From contig WOAB01000563.1 of the NCBI GenBank assembly GCA_027886185.1, positions 1,426,001-1,490,000 on the forward strand: a stretch of 64,000 nucleotides of DNA, written 5' to 3'. Origin of the DNA: Rheum nobile. Taxonomy: Eukaryota; Streptophyta; Magnoliopsida; Caryophyllales; Polygonaceae. Numbering within the stretch: the stretch's first letter is position 1; each line of letters begins with the position of its first letter. A program made the position numbers and the translations under genes. Positions 46,349 to 57,200 of this stretch are shown in pieces. Under the pieces are notes generated by a model, which did no database searches, was not told the DNA's origin, and saw nothing but the letters and a program-made list of their open reading frames with translations.

Positions 46349-48156
46349 TCTTGTTCCATTGACGCCGGAAAGCTCAAGCTCTCGCCGGAAAAGCTTTGTT
46401 CTTCGCCGGAGCTCTTGTTAGAAGTGGTGGTGCTCTCATGGTGGTCCTTTGGAAGTCCAAGGAATCCAGAAGTCGGATCCACCACGAGTCGAGCCCCCGT
46501 CGTCTTCCCCGGTGAGGTTTTCTTCTTTGTCGTGTCGTCGGAGTTCTTCGTCCCTGACGACCGCACCCGCGGCCGCACCTGCGGCAGAGCGACCGCACCC
46601 GCAATAGAGCCACCGCACCCGCGGTGTGCCTGGGCACTTGTGGTTGTGGCTTGGGTTTTGTGGTCTCGATTGGGATTTCCGTTCTTTCGATTTCGTTCGT
46701 TTTTCTTTAGATTCGTACTATTTTATGTCGAATCTAACTTAGGGTTTCGTTATGGGTCATTCCGTAGGGATCTGAAATCCGAGTTCTGTCCCCATTCCGG
46801 ACCCAGAAACTCATCGTTCGATCGTTTGTCTGATCTAAGGCAAGTGGCGGTTCGCTCTTGCTTATCATTCCATATTTCTATTAATTATCAATTATTTAAT
46901 TGTTAATTAAATTGGGATGAATTACTGTCTTCGTTGGGAGCAGATTTTATAAATGATATGATTAAAAGGAATATTATAATAGGTTGTATAAACTGCTAGA
47001 AACAACGCTATTATATATGTTATTACCATGATGGTATTTATGTGGATTTTTATGCAAACTTGAAATATAGTCAGCACGAGTATTCATAGGAACGTTGCTT
47101 ACTTTGCGAGGTAGCCGTTTATTTATAACCATGGTGGATAGGATGTCCAAGCCCTAACACCATTTCTCTGGTCATGACTATCCTCTATCCGAGTATAGGG
47201 GAGGTGCGCTAAGCTGGCGTCAAACCTTTCGGGATATGCTTCCAAGATATCTCTCATATCGAGATGATATATTTATATGATAAAAGCTTATAACGTGAAT
47301 ATACATTTTGGAATTGAAATAAGATAAGTGCCGCTATGCACATAATTAATGAACATTGGGCGAGAAGTACAACGTGGAAACTCGTATGGGCTTTGATTAG
47401 AGTAAGTCCACCCTCTGAATCTGAATTCGCATTATGCGGTGAGGTTGGTCATGGACCCAAATAGTCAAGTCGCTTTTAAACTCCTGTATGAACTTATAAT
47501 GTTCCCAAACTTGTCATACTTCCGATAAGACTCAATTCGTTAGAGTCTTCTCTTCATATGTTTCCATAAGACTCAATCTTACAGAGTCTTCTCTTGATCA
47601 TACTGTTTCGTATTTTTTTGTAGAATTATTGAGGTTTACTATCGTCATCGGCTTTCATTCGAGAAGCGATGGGTATAACCTAATACGACTACTTAGAACC
47701 TTTCTGTTTTACCGTTACATAGTCTTTCATTAGACTAACCAACCGGTTAATTTCCACTGCATGGTTGGCTGGTGTCATCCGTCTCATACGGCACATCAGA
47801 TAAACTTCCGATCCATGAAGGCTAGAAACGACGATGAAGGCAGATGGAATTTTGAAGAGTTTATCAAGGTTGAGATCCTTGGCGGGTGATCGTTTCTATC
47901 AAGACCCTTGTGTTATTTATTTTAAAGACTTCCGCTGTACTAAACGTGTTTTGTATTAAGACCACTCTGTATTTCTGTCATATTTGGATTATGAATGTAA
48001 TTCCAAGACTTTGATTTAATACGAAATGTTATGATATTTTGTATTATAAATGTTGTTTATGTTTTGTATAAACTGGTTAAGCCTTAGGTGACTTTGGGTG
48101 TGGAATCTGAGGTCACTGGCGGTAATACTTTCAAGGATATATTTAGGAGTGTTACA
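45804..48156 (+). repeat. 3' LTR of the Tekay element
   Basis: 2353 bp, longer than the 5' LTR by about 186 bp because of the (CT)n expansion, a longer GC-rich CCGCACCCGCGG repeat near 46560 and an extra block at 47866-47963. The frames inside it are not genes. Confidence 0.93.
46259..46344. repeat. (CT)n microsatellite, about 43 units
   Basis: An uninterrupted CT run of about 86 bp lies in the 3' LTR. The matching place in the 5' LTR (37831-37844) has only about seven units, so the expansion followed integration. Confidence 0.97.
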
Positions 48157-50162
48157 GTGTATCCATGGTCTCCCTCTCAGCCTTCAGATCCCAAGCCTCA
48201 TGCTTACCTTCCCCGAACTCCTCAATCATTTCAACACGCGACTTCAACGCAAAAAAAGCGCCTCCGTCGCCTGCGACCCAACCAACATCAACCTTAGCCT
48301 GATTGACCCTCTCTTCGATGCTAGTCTGACTCTCGCTGAGCTCATTCCAACAAATCTCCAACTCATCTTGGCAAGACTTCAACTCTCTAGCGAAGCGGCG
48401 CTCGGCGTCCTTTAAGCGACTTTTAGCCCCTTCCACCTTGGACTTCAAGGATGCCAAGTCGGACTCTGACCTAGCGGCCCTGTCCTCGGCTTTGGCGGCC
48501 ATCTCCTTAACCCCAGAATAAGCACCCAAGAGAAACCGAAAAGTCTGGAAAGACGAAACAAAATAAAAGTTCAGTCCATTAGTTTTTCGAAAAAGAAAAA
48601 CATGTATAAAATGCGACGAGACAATTTAAGTTCATGCAGAGCAGCCCGTCTCACCGATACAGTCCAAAGGTGAAATACCATCGACCTCAGACTTCAAAGT
48701 CTGATCTTGAGCATGGAACAAGTCGGCAATCGACCGTCCGACCAAGTTGATCTTCTTGATCCCAGGGGTGACCACCGACCTCTTCTTTGAGGCATCCACG
48801 ACAACCTTTCCGGCGTCAGAAGAAACACCCGCCTTCCTTTTCGTGCTGACTTTGACTGGAAGAGACGACTCGGCCGGAGTCGATTTACTCGACGAGGCCC
48901 TAGCCGCTGCCAACCTCTGCTCAATCAGACCCTTCCCATATACTCCCTTCAAGCGAGCACTCAACCGACCAGCAGGAGACGCTGACACACCTGACAAGAC
49001 GTAAGATACAAAAAACAAACAACAAACACACAACAGAAGACACATGACTCAAGTGAGCACTCGACCGACCAACAAGAGACGCTGATAGAGTCGACATGAC
49101 GTCTTGAGTAGTGGGAGCGACGGACAACAGGTTAACGTTCACAAACTTCCACTCCGACAAGGGAAACTCAAGAATAATGTTGGTCAGGCCTTCCGACTGA
49201 GCATCCACTTCCAACTCTTCAGCTTCAGGGAGTACAAAAAAGAAGAGGTAAGCGAAAAGTTAAACACATGACTAGCAAACAAAAGTCAAATACATACTCT
49301 CGACCCGCCACTCCGACAGCAAAAACAAACAGTCACCCCCCTTCTCCAAAGACGATCGCTCGACGAAGAAAAACTTCGACCCCCATCCACGGTTGTTTAC
49401 GTCAAGGTTAGCCACCAAAGTTTTCTGACCCTGAAGAATGCGCAACTGGACCCGAGATGAACTTTTCGACCCCAAAGAGTAGTTATACCATAGATCATCA
49501 AAATTAAAACCGACCCCAGACTGTGAGTTCAACAGATCCAAAACTCTGAGGATCCGCCACGCTTGTGGCATAACCTGACATGGCACAAGCGCCAGAGTTG
49601 CCAGAAAATCCCTGACAAGAGAAGAAAATGGAAACTTATGACCTATCCGAAATGGATAGGCATAAAAGCAAATCCACCCCTCGTAGCGAGTGTCGGCCCT
49701 CTCGTCCGGATGCGGAAACCTCACGACCGTCTCAGGAGGAAAGCCTCCGACTTGGAGGATCTGCTCCAGTTCTGCCTCCGTCAGCGTCCCCGTCAGAGCA
49801 TCAGCCTCCTTCAAAAGGAAAAGGGGGGAGCCTCGTTCTTGCTCGAGTTCGAGTGAGCAGCAGACGACTCAGAAGAATCACTGGAAACCATGTCCAAGAC
49901 AGAGAGGGGGAAATCGGAAAGCAATTTTCTAAAAAAACTTAGAAAACCTACCAAGGCAAAGAGCAAAGAAAGAAGATGAATTAAAACCGTCAGAACCTGC
50001 TTCAGATTTATGGAGGGAATCATCAAGGAGCAGAGATGTCCCATCATGCCACAAGATCGTCGCCACGTCAGCCCTCGCCTGTCGCGCCCGGATCGGATGG
50101 TGGAGATCATGCAGAGTGGAAGTTGTTTAGACTCCCGTTCATGGCTGCCTTAAGCCCAAAAC

Positions 50163-50310
50163 AACTTGGGGCTATTGTTGGGCCCAACATGTTCTATTGG
50201 AGGCAATGCAAGCGAATTGGGCCAATATCAAGTGAAGGAGTAGGCCGAGAAGACTGAAGAAAGGCGTCGGACGATCCTCGAACGCGTGAGATCCGACCAA
50301 CCCCAGATTT
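50163..50310 (+). mobile_element. Polypurine tract and truncated 3' LTR of the Tat element
   Basis: AACTTGGGGCTAT (50163-50175) is a typical Tat polypurine tract. TGTTGGGCCCAACATG starts the LTR at 50176, sharing its first bases with the deleted element's LTR. The sequence passes into the PMD gene at about 50310 without a recognisable LTR end or a second copy of the expected GGTAG duplication. Confidence 0.6.
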
Positions 50311-50324
50311 TGTAAACCCTAAAA

Positions 50325-53300
50325 ATGTCTAACGGCGGCGATGGCGAAACATTAGAGGACATCGGTAAGGTGGTGAAGGCGGGAGGAGAGACGGTGGTGG
50401 TGGAGCTACTCGCGAAGGTGGACCCATATCTGGTGGAGGAGGTGGGAGGAGAGACGACGGTGGGCGTGGAGGACGACCAAGCGTATCTGTCGGTGGAGGG
50501 AGTAGCGTAGCGAGGAGGATGACGCAGATGAGCTGGGTTCAGAGACGCCGCCGGAGGAGGTGGGTCCAGAACCAGATCTGATGGAGGAGGTCGAGCCGGG
50601 TCGGGTTGGGCCCGGTTCGGTGGAGGAAGTTGGTCAAGGTCGTGCCGAGCCTGAGTCAAGGCCGACTGGAGGAGATGAGGCGGGTGAGTGGCATGTCGAT
50701 GTGGGGTCGGAAAATGCTCTCTCTGTGGCGGCGGCAGTCGGAGCTACAGCGGTGGCACAGTCGTCGACGTGGGATGAGTCGGTGGCGTCTATGATTGAGG
50801 CGAGCGGATCGAAAAGTGTTTCGGTGGTTCTAAAGCCGAAACGACGTACTTATGAGGTATTTTATGAATTATTTATGTTTAGATATCATTTTAGTATTTG
50901 TAATATATTAATTACTTGTTTATATATGATAATTGAAATGCACTCGTAATTAAATTATAATTGGGAAATAAAATTTGAAGTCCAAATATTAGAAGGATTT
51001 TAGGTATAAATTGCTTATGAATGTAAGAAATGATACTAATAAGCAAAAAATAAATGAAAGAATAATTAAAGTTTCATAATAAATTTATGTTAATTGATAA
51101 TTTATACCATTTTAAAATATTAAAGTTGGAAATATAGATTTATTATAATTAAAATCAAAGAAAAATATTAATAATAGTATTAAGTAAATTATAAGTAAAG
51201 AAAAAAAATATTAATGAAAAAAAAATATTAATCAAAGAAAAATAATAATTTAAATTAGAGGAAAAAATTAGCTTTATTAAATTAATTAAATAAACATAAC
51301 TAAATTTATCTTATCTTAATTGATAATTTATCTCATTTTTAATATTAAAGATTATAAATATATATGTATTATAATTTTAATGAAACAACCCAGAAAATAA
51401 TATAATTAAGTAAATTATTCCCCGTAAAAGTATATATAAACTTCACATTGAATGTATAAACCAATTTAACTCAAAAGAAATAAATTTTTGATTAAACAGG
51501 ATATATTGGATGGTTTTCGACGACGGTTTTGCTCGTATGGATGGGATACGGAGCACCGCTGCGTTACTACTTCTTCCCGCAAGCGAACGAGGGCAGATGT
51601 TTTCGGGCAGAAGAAGAAGAAGCCTCGACGTCACGTCCATAGCGATGATCCCGTCCCTGGATTGAAGGACGTTGATATTGTCATGGAGGACCTGCCCCAG
51701 CAGGAGCCTGTTCCCGACCCTATTTGCGGCCCCATTCCTGACCCTATACCCGACCCCATTCCTGACCCTCCCGCTCCCCAACCCGCCCGTGACGCCCGTA
51801 CCGAACCTCCTTACGGTGTGGGGAATGGTGAGCTTCTGTCGTCTTTCGACCAACACATTACACATCGGATATGGCATCATCCCAGGGAGACCCCTCGCCC
51901 TCTAAAGGTTCATACACGTCCACGCTATCTCGATTTCTAGAGACGGCACCACCTTATTCCCAAAGGGGAGGTGGTTGAGGGGAGGTGGTGGCATTACGCT
52001 TCACTGAGCGGGCTAACTGGACTCCACGCATTTCAAATTGGAAGTGTAGACCACATCCTCATTTCTGCTTTTGTGGAGAGGTGGCATCCAAAGACCAACA
52101 TCTTCCATTTTTCGTGGGGCGAGATTACTGTCACACTTCATGACGTCGAGAGGATCATGGGGCTGCCTATCGAGGGATACGTCATTAGTGCGGTACTAGA
52201 TGATGGGAAGTTGGCCGATTTATGGCAGGAGGTTTTTGACTACGACCCAAAGGAGGTGAAGAAGTGGGTGAAGGCAGCTGGGGTTGATGCATGGGACTTC
52301 GTGTTCGACGTGCGTTGGATGATTTTGTTGTGCGAGGACCCCATGTCTTGTGCAGTAGGGTATTTATTCCACTTGCTGGGGTTCAACTTGTTCGTGAACA
52401 AGTCCACGAACAAGCTCAAGTGTCAATTGTTGCCGTTGTGCGTGGATCATGAGCGTACCCAGCGGACGGCCTGGGGTGCCGGAGTTCTTGCCTGCCTGTA
52501 CAGGAACCTAGGTGAGGATTCACGTGGGGAGGCAAAAAGCATAGCCAATTGTTGTTTGCTACTCCAGGTAAAACGTCGCTAATCTTTTAATCTTTGTATA
52601 TTGCACCGAACTTTAAAATTACCATTTAAAAAATTAGGGTTTAAATTTATTTTGTGACGATTGTAGATGTGGATATAGGCATACTTTCCTTGGTTTCCCA
52701 TACATCCGCATCCCCAGGTTAGGAGAGTCGACGATGACCGACGAGTGGCATGGTATTGGGTATTACGCCCCCCTTCACGGGATCCATCTCGGATTCGGAG
52801 TTACTGCCACGTCCTTGATGAGTATCGGCGTGAGGATGTAAGTACATGATTCTATTATATTTTGTGATTAGCTTGTAATGGTTACTCGTAACATTGATGT
52901 TGTTTATTCTTGTAGGTGCGGTGGATGCCACACGGCCTACTAGATTTCCATTCGCGGTATAGAGCTTCTACATATCGAGGCACGATACGCTTCCAGACAA
53001 TAGTAGAGCCGTACATGCCTGACCGCGTGGCACTCCAGTTTGGACGGAGCCAGAGCAGGCCTCTGGACCCGATATTGGGATATACAGTTGAATGCCCTAC
53101 AAGTCTAAAAGAGAAGGATGCTTACAAGCTGGAGATTGATGCCCACTGGGACGGTTGGGATCACTTGGATGAGCATCTTTGCGCAGAGCTCTTAGCTAGT
53201 CTGTTGGTTGTTGCTAATTATGATATGGATGAGGAGTAACTCGATTGGTTCCTTCCCATTTCACATCCATATGTCAGACACGACGCGACCGAGATACCTC

Positions 53301-53768
53301 GTCCCAGACGCCATGTTGTTCCGGCTTTGGATGCATCTCGGGTATGTTTAGGTTCTATAATCTATCATATTATGTATTTATAATTTCCTTATAAATTTTA
53401 TTCACTTAACATTATACGATAACGAGCACAACGGTTGAACATGGTGAGGGCGCATGTCTGGGAGGTTATTATGCGAGAAGGTGGCAGGATGGAGGACTGG
53501 CAAAGGATTGCAGACATTATTGATGTCGATGAGATACCTGTTGCTGATCCACCGGTGCGGGCGTCACAACGACAGTCCCAGAGCCAGATTTCAAATGGGT
53601 GAGTCATCATCCACCCCACGGCCCAGATTGTCATCTATATACGAGAGGGGTTCATCATCCAGGTTGGTTGCTGAGCAGGAAGAAGCTGAGCGAGAAGCAT
53701 GTGATCGGGAGATGGCGGAGCTTATGCAGTCCATGCTAGAGAGGGGCTCTGATAGCGACGATGATTAG
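50325..53768 (+). pseudogene. Plant mobile domain (PMD, MAIN-like) gene of the MULE
   Basis: Proposed exons are 50325-50856, 51500-52567, 52667-52837, 52916-53341 and about 53435-53768, with GT-AG borders. The first exon encodes an acidic Gly/Glu/Pro-rich leader. The second has PIPDPIPDPIPDP repeats and then the PMD core: SGLTGLHAFQIGSVDHILIS, FVERWHPKTNIFHFSWGEIT, VERIMGLPIEG. Later exons give AYFPWFPIHPHPQ, RVAWYWVLRPPSRDPSRI and PYMPDRVALQFG. The last exon ends with an acidic GSDSDDD tail. PMD proteins are plant-specific, occur in transposons and in the MAIN/MAIL genes, and act in the nucleus; their biochemical role is unclear. In-frame stops at about 50508, 51938, 52676 and 53237 and a phase problem in the last exon make this copy dead. 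Confidence 0.85.
50857..51499 (+). other. AT-rich first intron of the PMD gene
   Basis: About 640 bp of very AT-rich sequence lies between donor TATGAG|GTATTT and acceptor AAACAG|GATATA. It contains TTGATAATTTAT repeats (51090 and 51320) and no coding potential. Confidence 0.65.
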
Positions 53769-54262
53769 GCCGTTTTTCGTATATTTTTGTTTGTGGGTTT
53801 AGGGTAGTGGATGTTATTATCTCTTTTGTAGTGACATTTCGTATTATATTTGTTCGTACTCATATTCTATTTACACTGCTTTCGTATTAAATTTGTTCGT
53901 ACTTGTATTTTATTATACCCAAAACCTTACAATTAGGGTCTTATTATAATTCAAAAATCTCAAACCTTAAACCCTGTGTACTTGGTCTTAATGGCCCGTT
54001 TTCAAAATAACCCAATTTTGAGCCCAATATGGTCATCTTCAAAAAGGCACACCCAAACCCTAAACTCGTCTATAAAAAGACACGCCCCAAACCCTAATAC
54101 TCACATCAAGCGGCGCTGCCCAAAACTCGACCCCCGCCATAGTCAAATCAGATTTCCGGTAATGATAATCATATTTTTGTGCTTTAGTTTTTTCAAGAGT
54201 TTATAACTAGTAATACAATAATTCATAGTCTAGATCTGGGATACCAAGGATTACAGGAGAGG
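53769..54262. other. Spacer between PMD and GRF genes
   Basis: Contains a TTCGTATTA.ATTTGTTCGTAC repeat (about 53840 and 53882) and the 5' leader of the next gene with a TCTATAAAAAGACACG TATA-like motif (about 54069). No other gene is seen. Confidence 0.5.
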
Positions 54263-54589
54263 ATGGCTTCGTCGTCTAGCAGCACACAGACTCCGATTAC
54301 AATGTGCAAGTGCAATTTCCCGATCGTCATGTACACTTGCGACAAACCCTATCACTACAAACGAAGGTATCTTGCATGCAAGGATTACATCCCAATGGAG
54401 CGGGATGGTACAATGTGAGGATGTCGTACCTTTAGATGGCTTGATCCACCGTATGAAGACAACGTTGCCAAGATTATCAGAGATTTGGTGTTGGAAAGAA
54501 ATGAGCTTAAACAGCTAAGCCAAACCCTTTCAGATTCAGATGTGAAGTTAAGAAAGCATATATATTATCGGGGTTTTCAAATTGATTAA
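54263..54589 (+). pseudogene. Small GRF-type zinc-finger gene
   Basis: A 108-codon frame starts MASSSSSTQTPITMCKCNFP and ends at TAA 54587-54589, with one internal TGA at about 54416. The pattern CKC..PIVMYTCDKPYHYKRRYLAC then GCRTFRWLDPP matches the GRF zinc finger (C-x-C, then C, then C before F-x-W). A coiled-coil tail follows (IIRDLVLERNELKQLSQTLS). GRF fingers bind nucleic acid in other proteins. Small GRF genes are commonly found as passengers in plant MULEs. A TATA-like box lies about 190 bp upstream, so it may have had its own promoter. The stop fits a CGA to TGA change. Confidence 0.75.
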
Positions 54590-54847
54590 TGTTATAAGTA
54601 AGGACCTTAGTTCGGTGCTTATTTCTATTGTATGTTTATTTTGAGTTTTATGCAAGTGTATTTCCAATTATGTTTATTCTGAAGTGAAGATAGCAGAAAT
54701 GGGCAGTGCCATTTTGTATTATATATGTTCGTTTTCGTATTCTATTTATTCGTACTAGCCTTTTAAACTTGTTGAAATTAGGGTCCTATTATAATAACTA
54801 AGAAATCCCTATATAACACTAAGATACACACTTATATAGTTTTCCAA

Positions 54848-55480
54848 AACCTTAAACGCCACAATGTAGCGTTTACCACTTAAACGCTACAGTGTGGCGT
54901 GTAAGCCTTAAACGCCACACTATAGCATTTAAGGTTATGTGAGAGGGTTTAGGGTAGGGTTTTTTAGGGTTTAGGGTTTAGGGTTGTAGTGGCTATGGTC
55001 TATTCATCAGGGTTTAAGGTTTGGGGTGTTCAAATTTGTTTCGGTAAAAATATCTTGAGTAGGTATATATTGGCCCAATATTTATTAGTTTTTTTCGTAG
55101 CCCTAAATGTAGTTCTGAAGCTCTTCTACTGAAGGACCTTCAGAGAATCTAAAAAAATCCCAAACAAATTTGGACATCTCAACCCTCAACCCTTAACCCT
55201 CGACCCTAAACCCTAAAAAACCATATCGTAAACCCTAAACCCTAAAAACCCAACCATAAACCCTCTCACATAACCTTAAATGCTACATTGTGGCGTTTAA
55301 GGTTTACACGCCACACTGTAGCGTTTAAGGTTATGTGAGAGGGTTTAGGGAAGGGTTTTTTAGCATTTAGGGTTGAAGGTTGTAGTGGCGATGGTCCATT
55401 CATTAGGGTATAAGGTTTGAGATGTCCAAATTTGTTTTGAAAAACAAACCTTCAACATCTATATATGGCCCCGATATTTT
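54848..55480. repeat. Three-copy alternating array with telomere-like motifs
   Basis: One unit joins an AACGCCAC..GTGGCGTT hairpin, AAGGTTATGTGAGAGGGTTT, several TTTAGGG repeats and a CAAATTTGTTT block. It occurs forward at 54849-55040, reversed at about 55150-55300 and forward again at about 55305-55440. Two further reversed telomere-like runs (CCCTAAACCCTAAA) lie inside. It is non-coding and sits between the convergent genes of the MULE. Confidence 0.8.
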
Positions 55481-55870
55481 GTATTTATGTCATAGTCGGG
55501 GATTTACTTTTGAAGCTCTTCTACTGAAGGCTTCGCAGAATGCCCCTTGAAGTTTCAAATAGAAAGACCCTTTCTAACCCTAAACAATATAAATGCTTAT
55601 ACTATCAAAGATTCAAAAATCTCAAACACCCTAAACCTTAAACCCTTGCTTTAACATAGACCCTAAACCATAATAGTAATGTATAAACATTCATACCTCG
55701 AAACAATATAACGTTTGGATTTGAGGTTTAGGATGAAAAAAAAACACAAATCAAAACCCCAAACCCTAAACCCAAAACCCAAAACCCTAAAAACCCCAAG
55801 TTTATTTTAGCCACCCTACACGCCATCAAGTGGCGTCGAAAACTAGCCCAAACCCCAAACCCAAGCCAGA
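55481..55870. other. Non-coding, CCCTAAA-rich
   Basis: Contains degenerate ACCCTAAACC runs near 55620 and 55750 and no coding frame. Confidence 0.5.
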
Positions 55871-55985
55871 ATAGCGCTTTGTAAACGCCACATTGTGGTG
55901 TTTGATAAACGCCACATTGTGGTGTTTGATAAACACCATTGTGTAGCGTTTACAAATGCTGCTTTGTGGCGTTTAAAAGACGACA
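55871..55985. repeat. Tandem GATAAACGCCACATTGTGGTGTTT hairpins
   Basis: Four diverged units of about 24-26 bp, each an imperfect palindrome (AAACGCCAC with GTGGTGTTT), lie head to tail. They are of the same kind as the palindromes in the MULE ends. Confidence 0.8.
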
Positions 55986-56988
55986 TAAGGACAGGTGAGC
56001 CGCGGGCATGACTTTAATACAGTAGTCGCTGCTTTGTCGCATTGAATATAAATGATTATTTTATATTTAATTTTTTAGAGTTGGATAAATGTTTATTTTT
56101 TTGGACACAATTGCATGGATTCGCATTTATCAAATATAAATACCAGGGTAATTGAACGTTCATATATTGCTAATTCATATTACAAAGTGGAAAAGGAGTG
56201 GATCCACATGTGATCCTAATTTATCCAATCTCCCTCTCGAAACTACATAACCAAACTGCCACGACTTTGGTTTCCAGGTCTGACGAGATATTCATTCATC
56301 CTTTCCCTAAATGGTACATCACATCCTTCAACACTACTATGCTTCCAATTGTTCCAAACGGCGGGCGGGGGTGGGATAGGACAACGATCATCAACTAGCC
56401 AAACCTGTAAAAAATGAGCTAAAATGAGTATTACATAATGCACAAGGTAAAGCGCGGATGTATAAGTATGCTTAGTAGGACAATATGATCATGATTTCCT
56501 ACTAGTGCTACCGTATGCACCGTTGTGGGAGGCCGGGCACCCGGACGAGCAAACATGGGGAGACATGTATGAGGTCCACTCCATGAGAGAAATACAAGAG
56601 CCACCTGGAATCTGGTTGTAAGTGCTAACCCAACCATCGATAAGATGGTCAATGTTAGTCACCATACTCGCTGGTCGGTAGAAATCTCAATGAAATTACA
56701 GTTCCTTTGAAAGCTCATGTCGCACGTAGTCGTAACTTTGTTCCCCCAACCCTAATAGTACAGACAAGGAACGGTACCCACAATGACCATCACCTTGTAC
56801 GTCTTCTACTCGGGTGATGTAGTTGAACATGAAAGGGTCAACATTTCGTACGCCCCAATTAAAATTGAGGTGACAAACATTTTTCCCGTTTCTTGGATCA
56901 ACTTCAATTTTGGGCGGGATCGGACCAGTGCCACTCTCTTTGCCGTCTGAAACTCTTTTGGTGTCTCCATCATGCATCGGGGAGGGTT

Positions 56989-57200
56989 CTAATCCAACAG
57001 ACGATTGAACGCTATCTGACATCTTCTTCTTCTTTTCCTCATCCTTCTTCTTCTTTTCCTCATCCTTCTTCCTCTTCTTCTCCTCATCCTTCTTCTTTTT
57101 TTCCTCATCCTTCTTCTTCTTTTGCTCGTCCTTCTTCTTTTGGTCCTCCTCCTTTTTTGGTCCTTCTTCTTTTGCTCCTCCTGCTTGTGCTCCAACCAAG
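56989..57200 (-). repeat. Lys/Glu/Asp-rich linker repeat
   Basis: A purine-rich (on the - strand) repeat of about 21-24 bp encodes KKKDEEKKKKDEEKKRKK in one frame and a run of Arg in another. The change of frame between the SWIM-like part and the OTU part falls here, as expected for slippage in a simple repeat. Confidence 0.85.

Larger units (their letters stand above)
37367..48156 (+). mobile_element. Complete Tekay-type Ty3/gypsy chromovirus, 10.8 kb
   Basis: Both LTRs begin TGTAATACCCCTCATTTTGG and end GTGTTACA. The flanking pentamer GTGTA is identical (37362-37366 and 48157-48161). Primer-binding site, upstream acidic ORF, gag-pol, polypurine tract and 3' LTR are all present in order. 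A C-terminal chromodomain and long LTRs place it in the Tekay/Del clade. The LTRs are about 97 % alike by eye apart from indels, so insertion was fairly recent. It carries a few nonsense changes and an integrase active-site change, so this copy is not autonomous. Confidence 0.95.
37192..49896 (-). pseudogene. Antisense ORF of the Tat element, split by a Tekay insertion
   Basis: Read on the - strand it starts MVSSDSSESSAAHSN (49896). After a frameshift it continues TLTEAELEQILQVGGFPPE, then EGWICFYAYPFRIGHKFPFS, then PQAWRILRVLDLLN and NRGWGSKFFFVE. This is the gypsy-type transposon domain known from plant antisense ORFs (Pfam family Transposase_28). A GTATGT donor near 49293 suggests introns. 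Later exons give a coiled-coil, charged tail (MAAKAEDRAARSESDLASLK, 48500-48160). Beyond the Tekay element (37367-48156) the frame resumes and ends in an acidic Pro-rich tail and a stop at 37192. The function in the element's life cycle is unknown. Confidence 0.8.
29834..50310 (+). mobile_element. Tat-lineage Ty3/gypsy element with antisense ORF, interrupted twice
   Basis: The left edge is TGTTGGGCA (29834-29842), the start of an LTR, which jumps straight into gag, so nearly all of the 5' LTR and leader is deleted. Gag, protease, RT, two RNase H domains and integrase follow (29845-36427). An antisense gene follows (49896 down to 37192). The polypurine tract (50163-50175) and a 3' LTR start (50176) close the element. 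Dual RNase H and an antisense ORF before the 3' LTR are features of the Tat lineage (for example Grande). Insertions at 30151-31703 and 37367-48156 split it. The right end of the 3' LTR was not resolved. Confidence 0.8.

Noticed and set aside
46160..46906. 248-codon frame with a long Ser-Leu run
   Set aside because: It is produced by the CT microsatellite in the 3' LTR; the 5' LTR copy lacks it.
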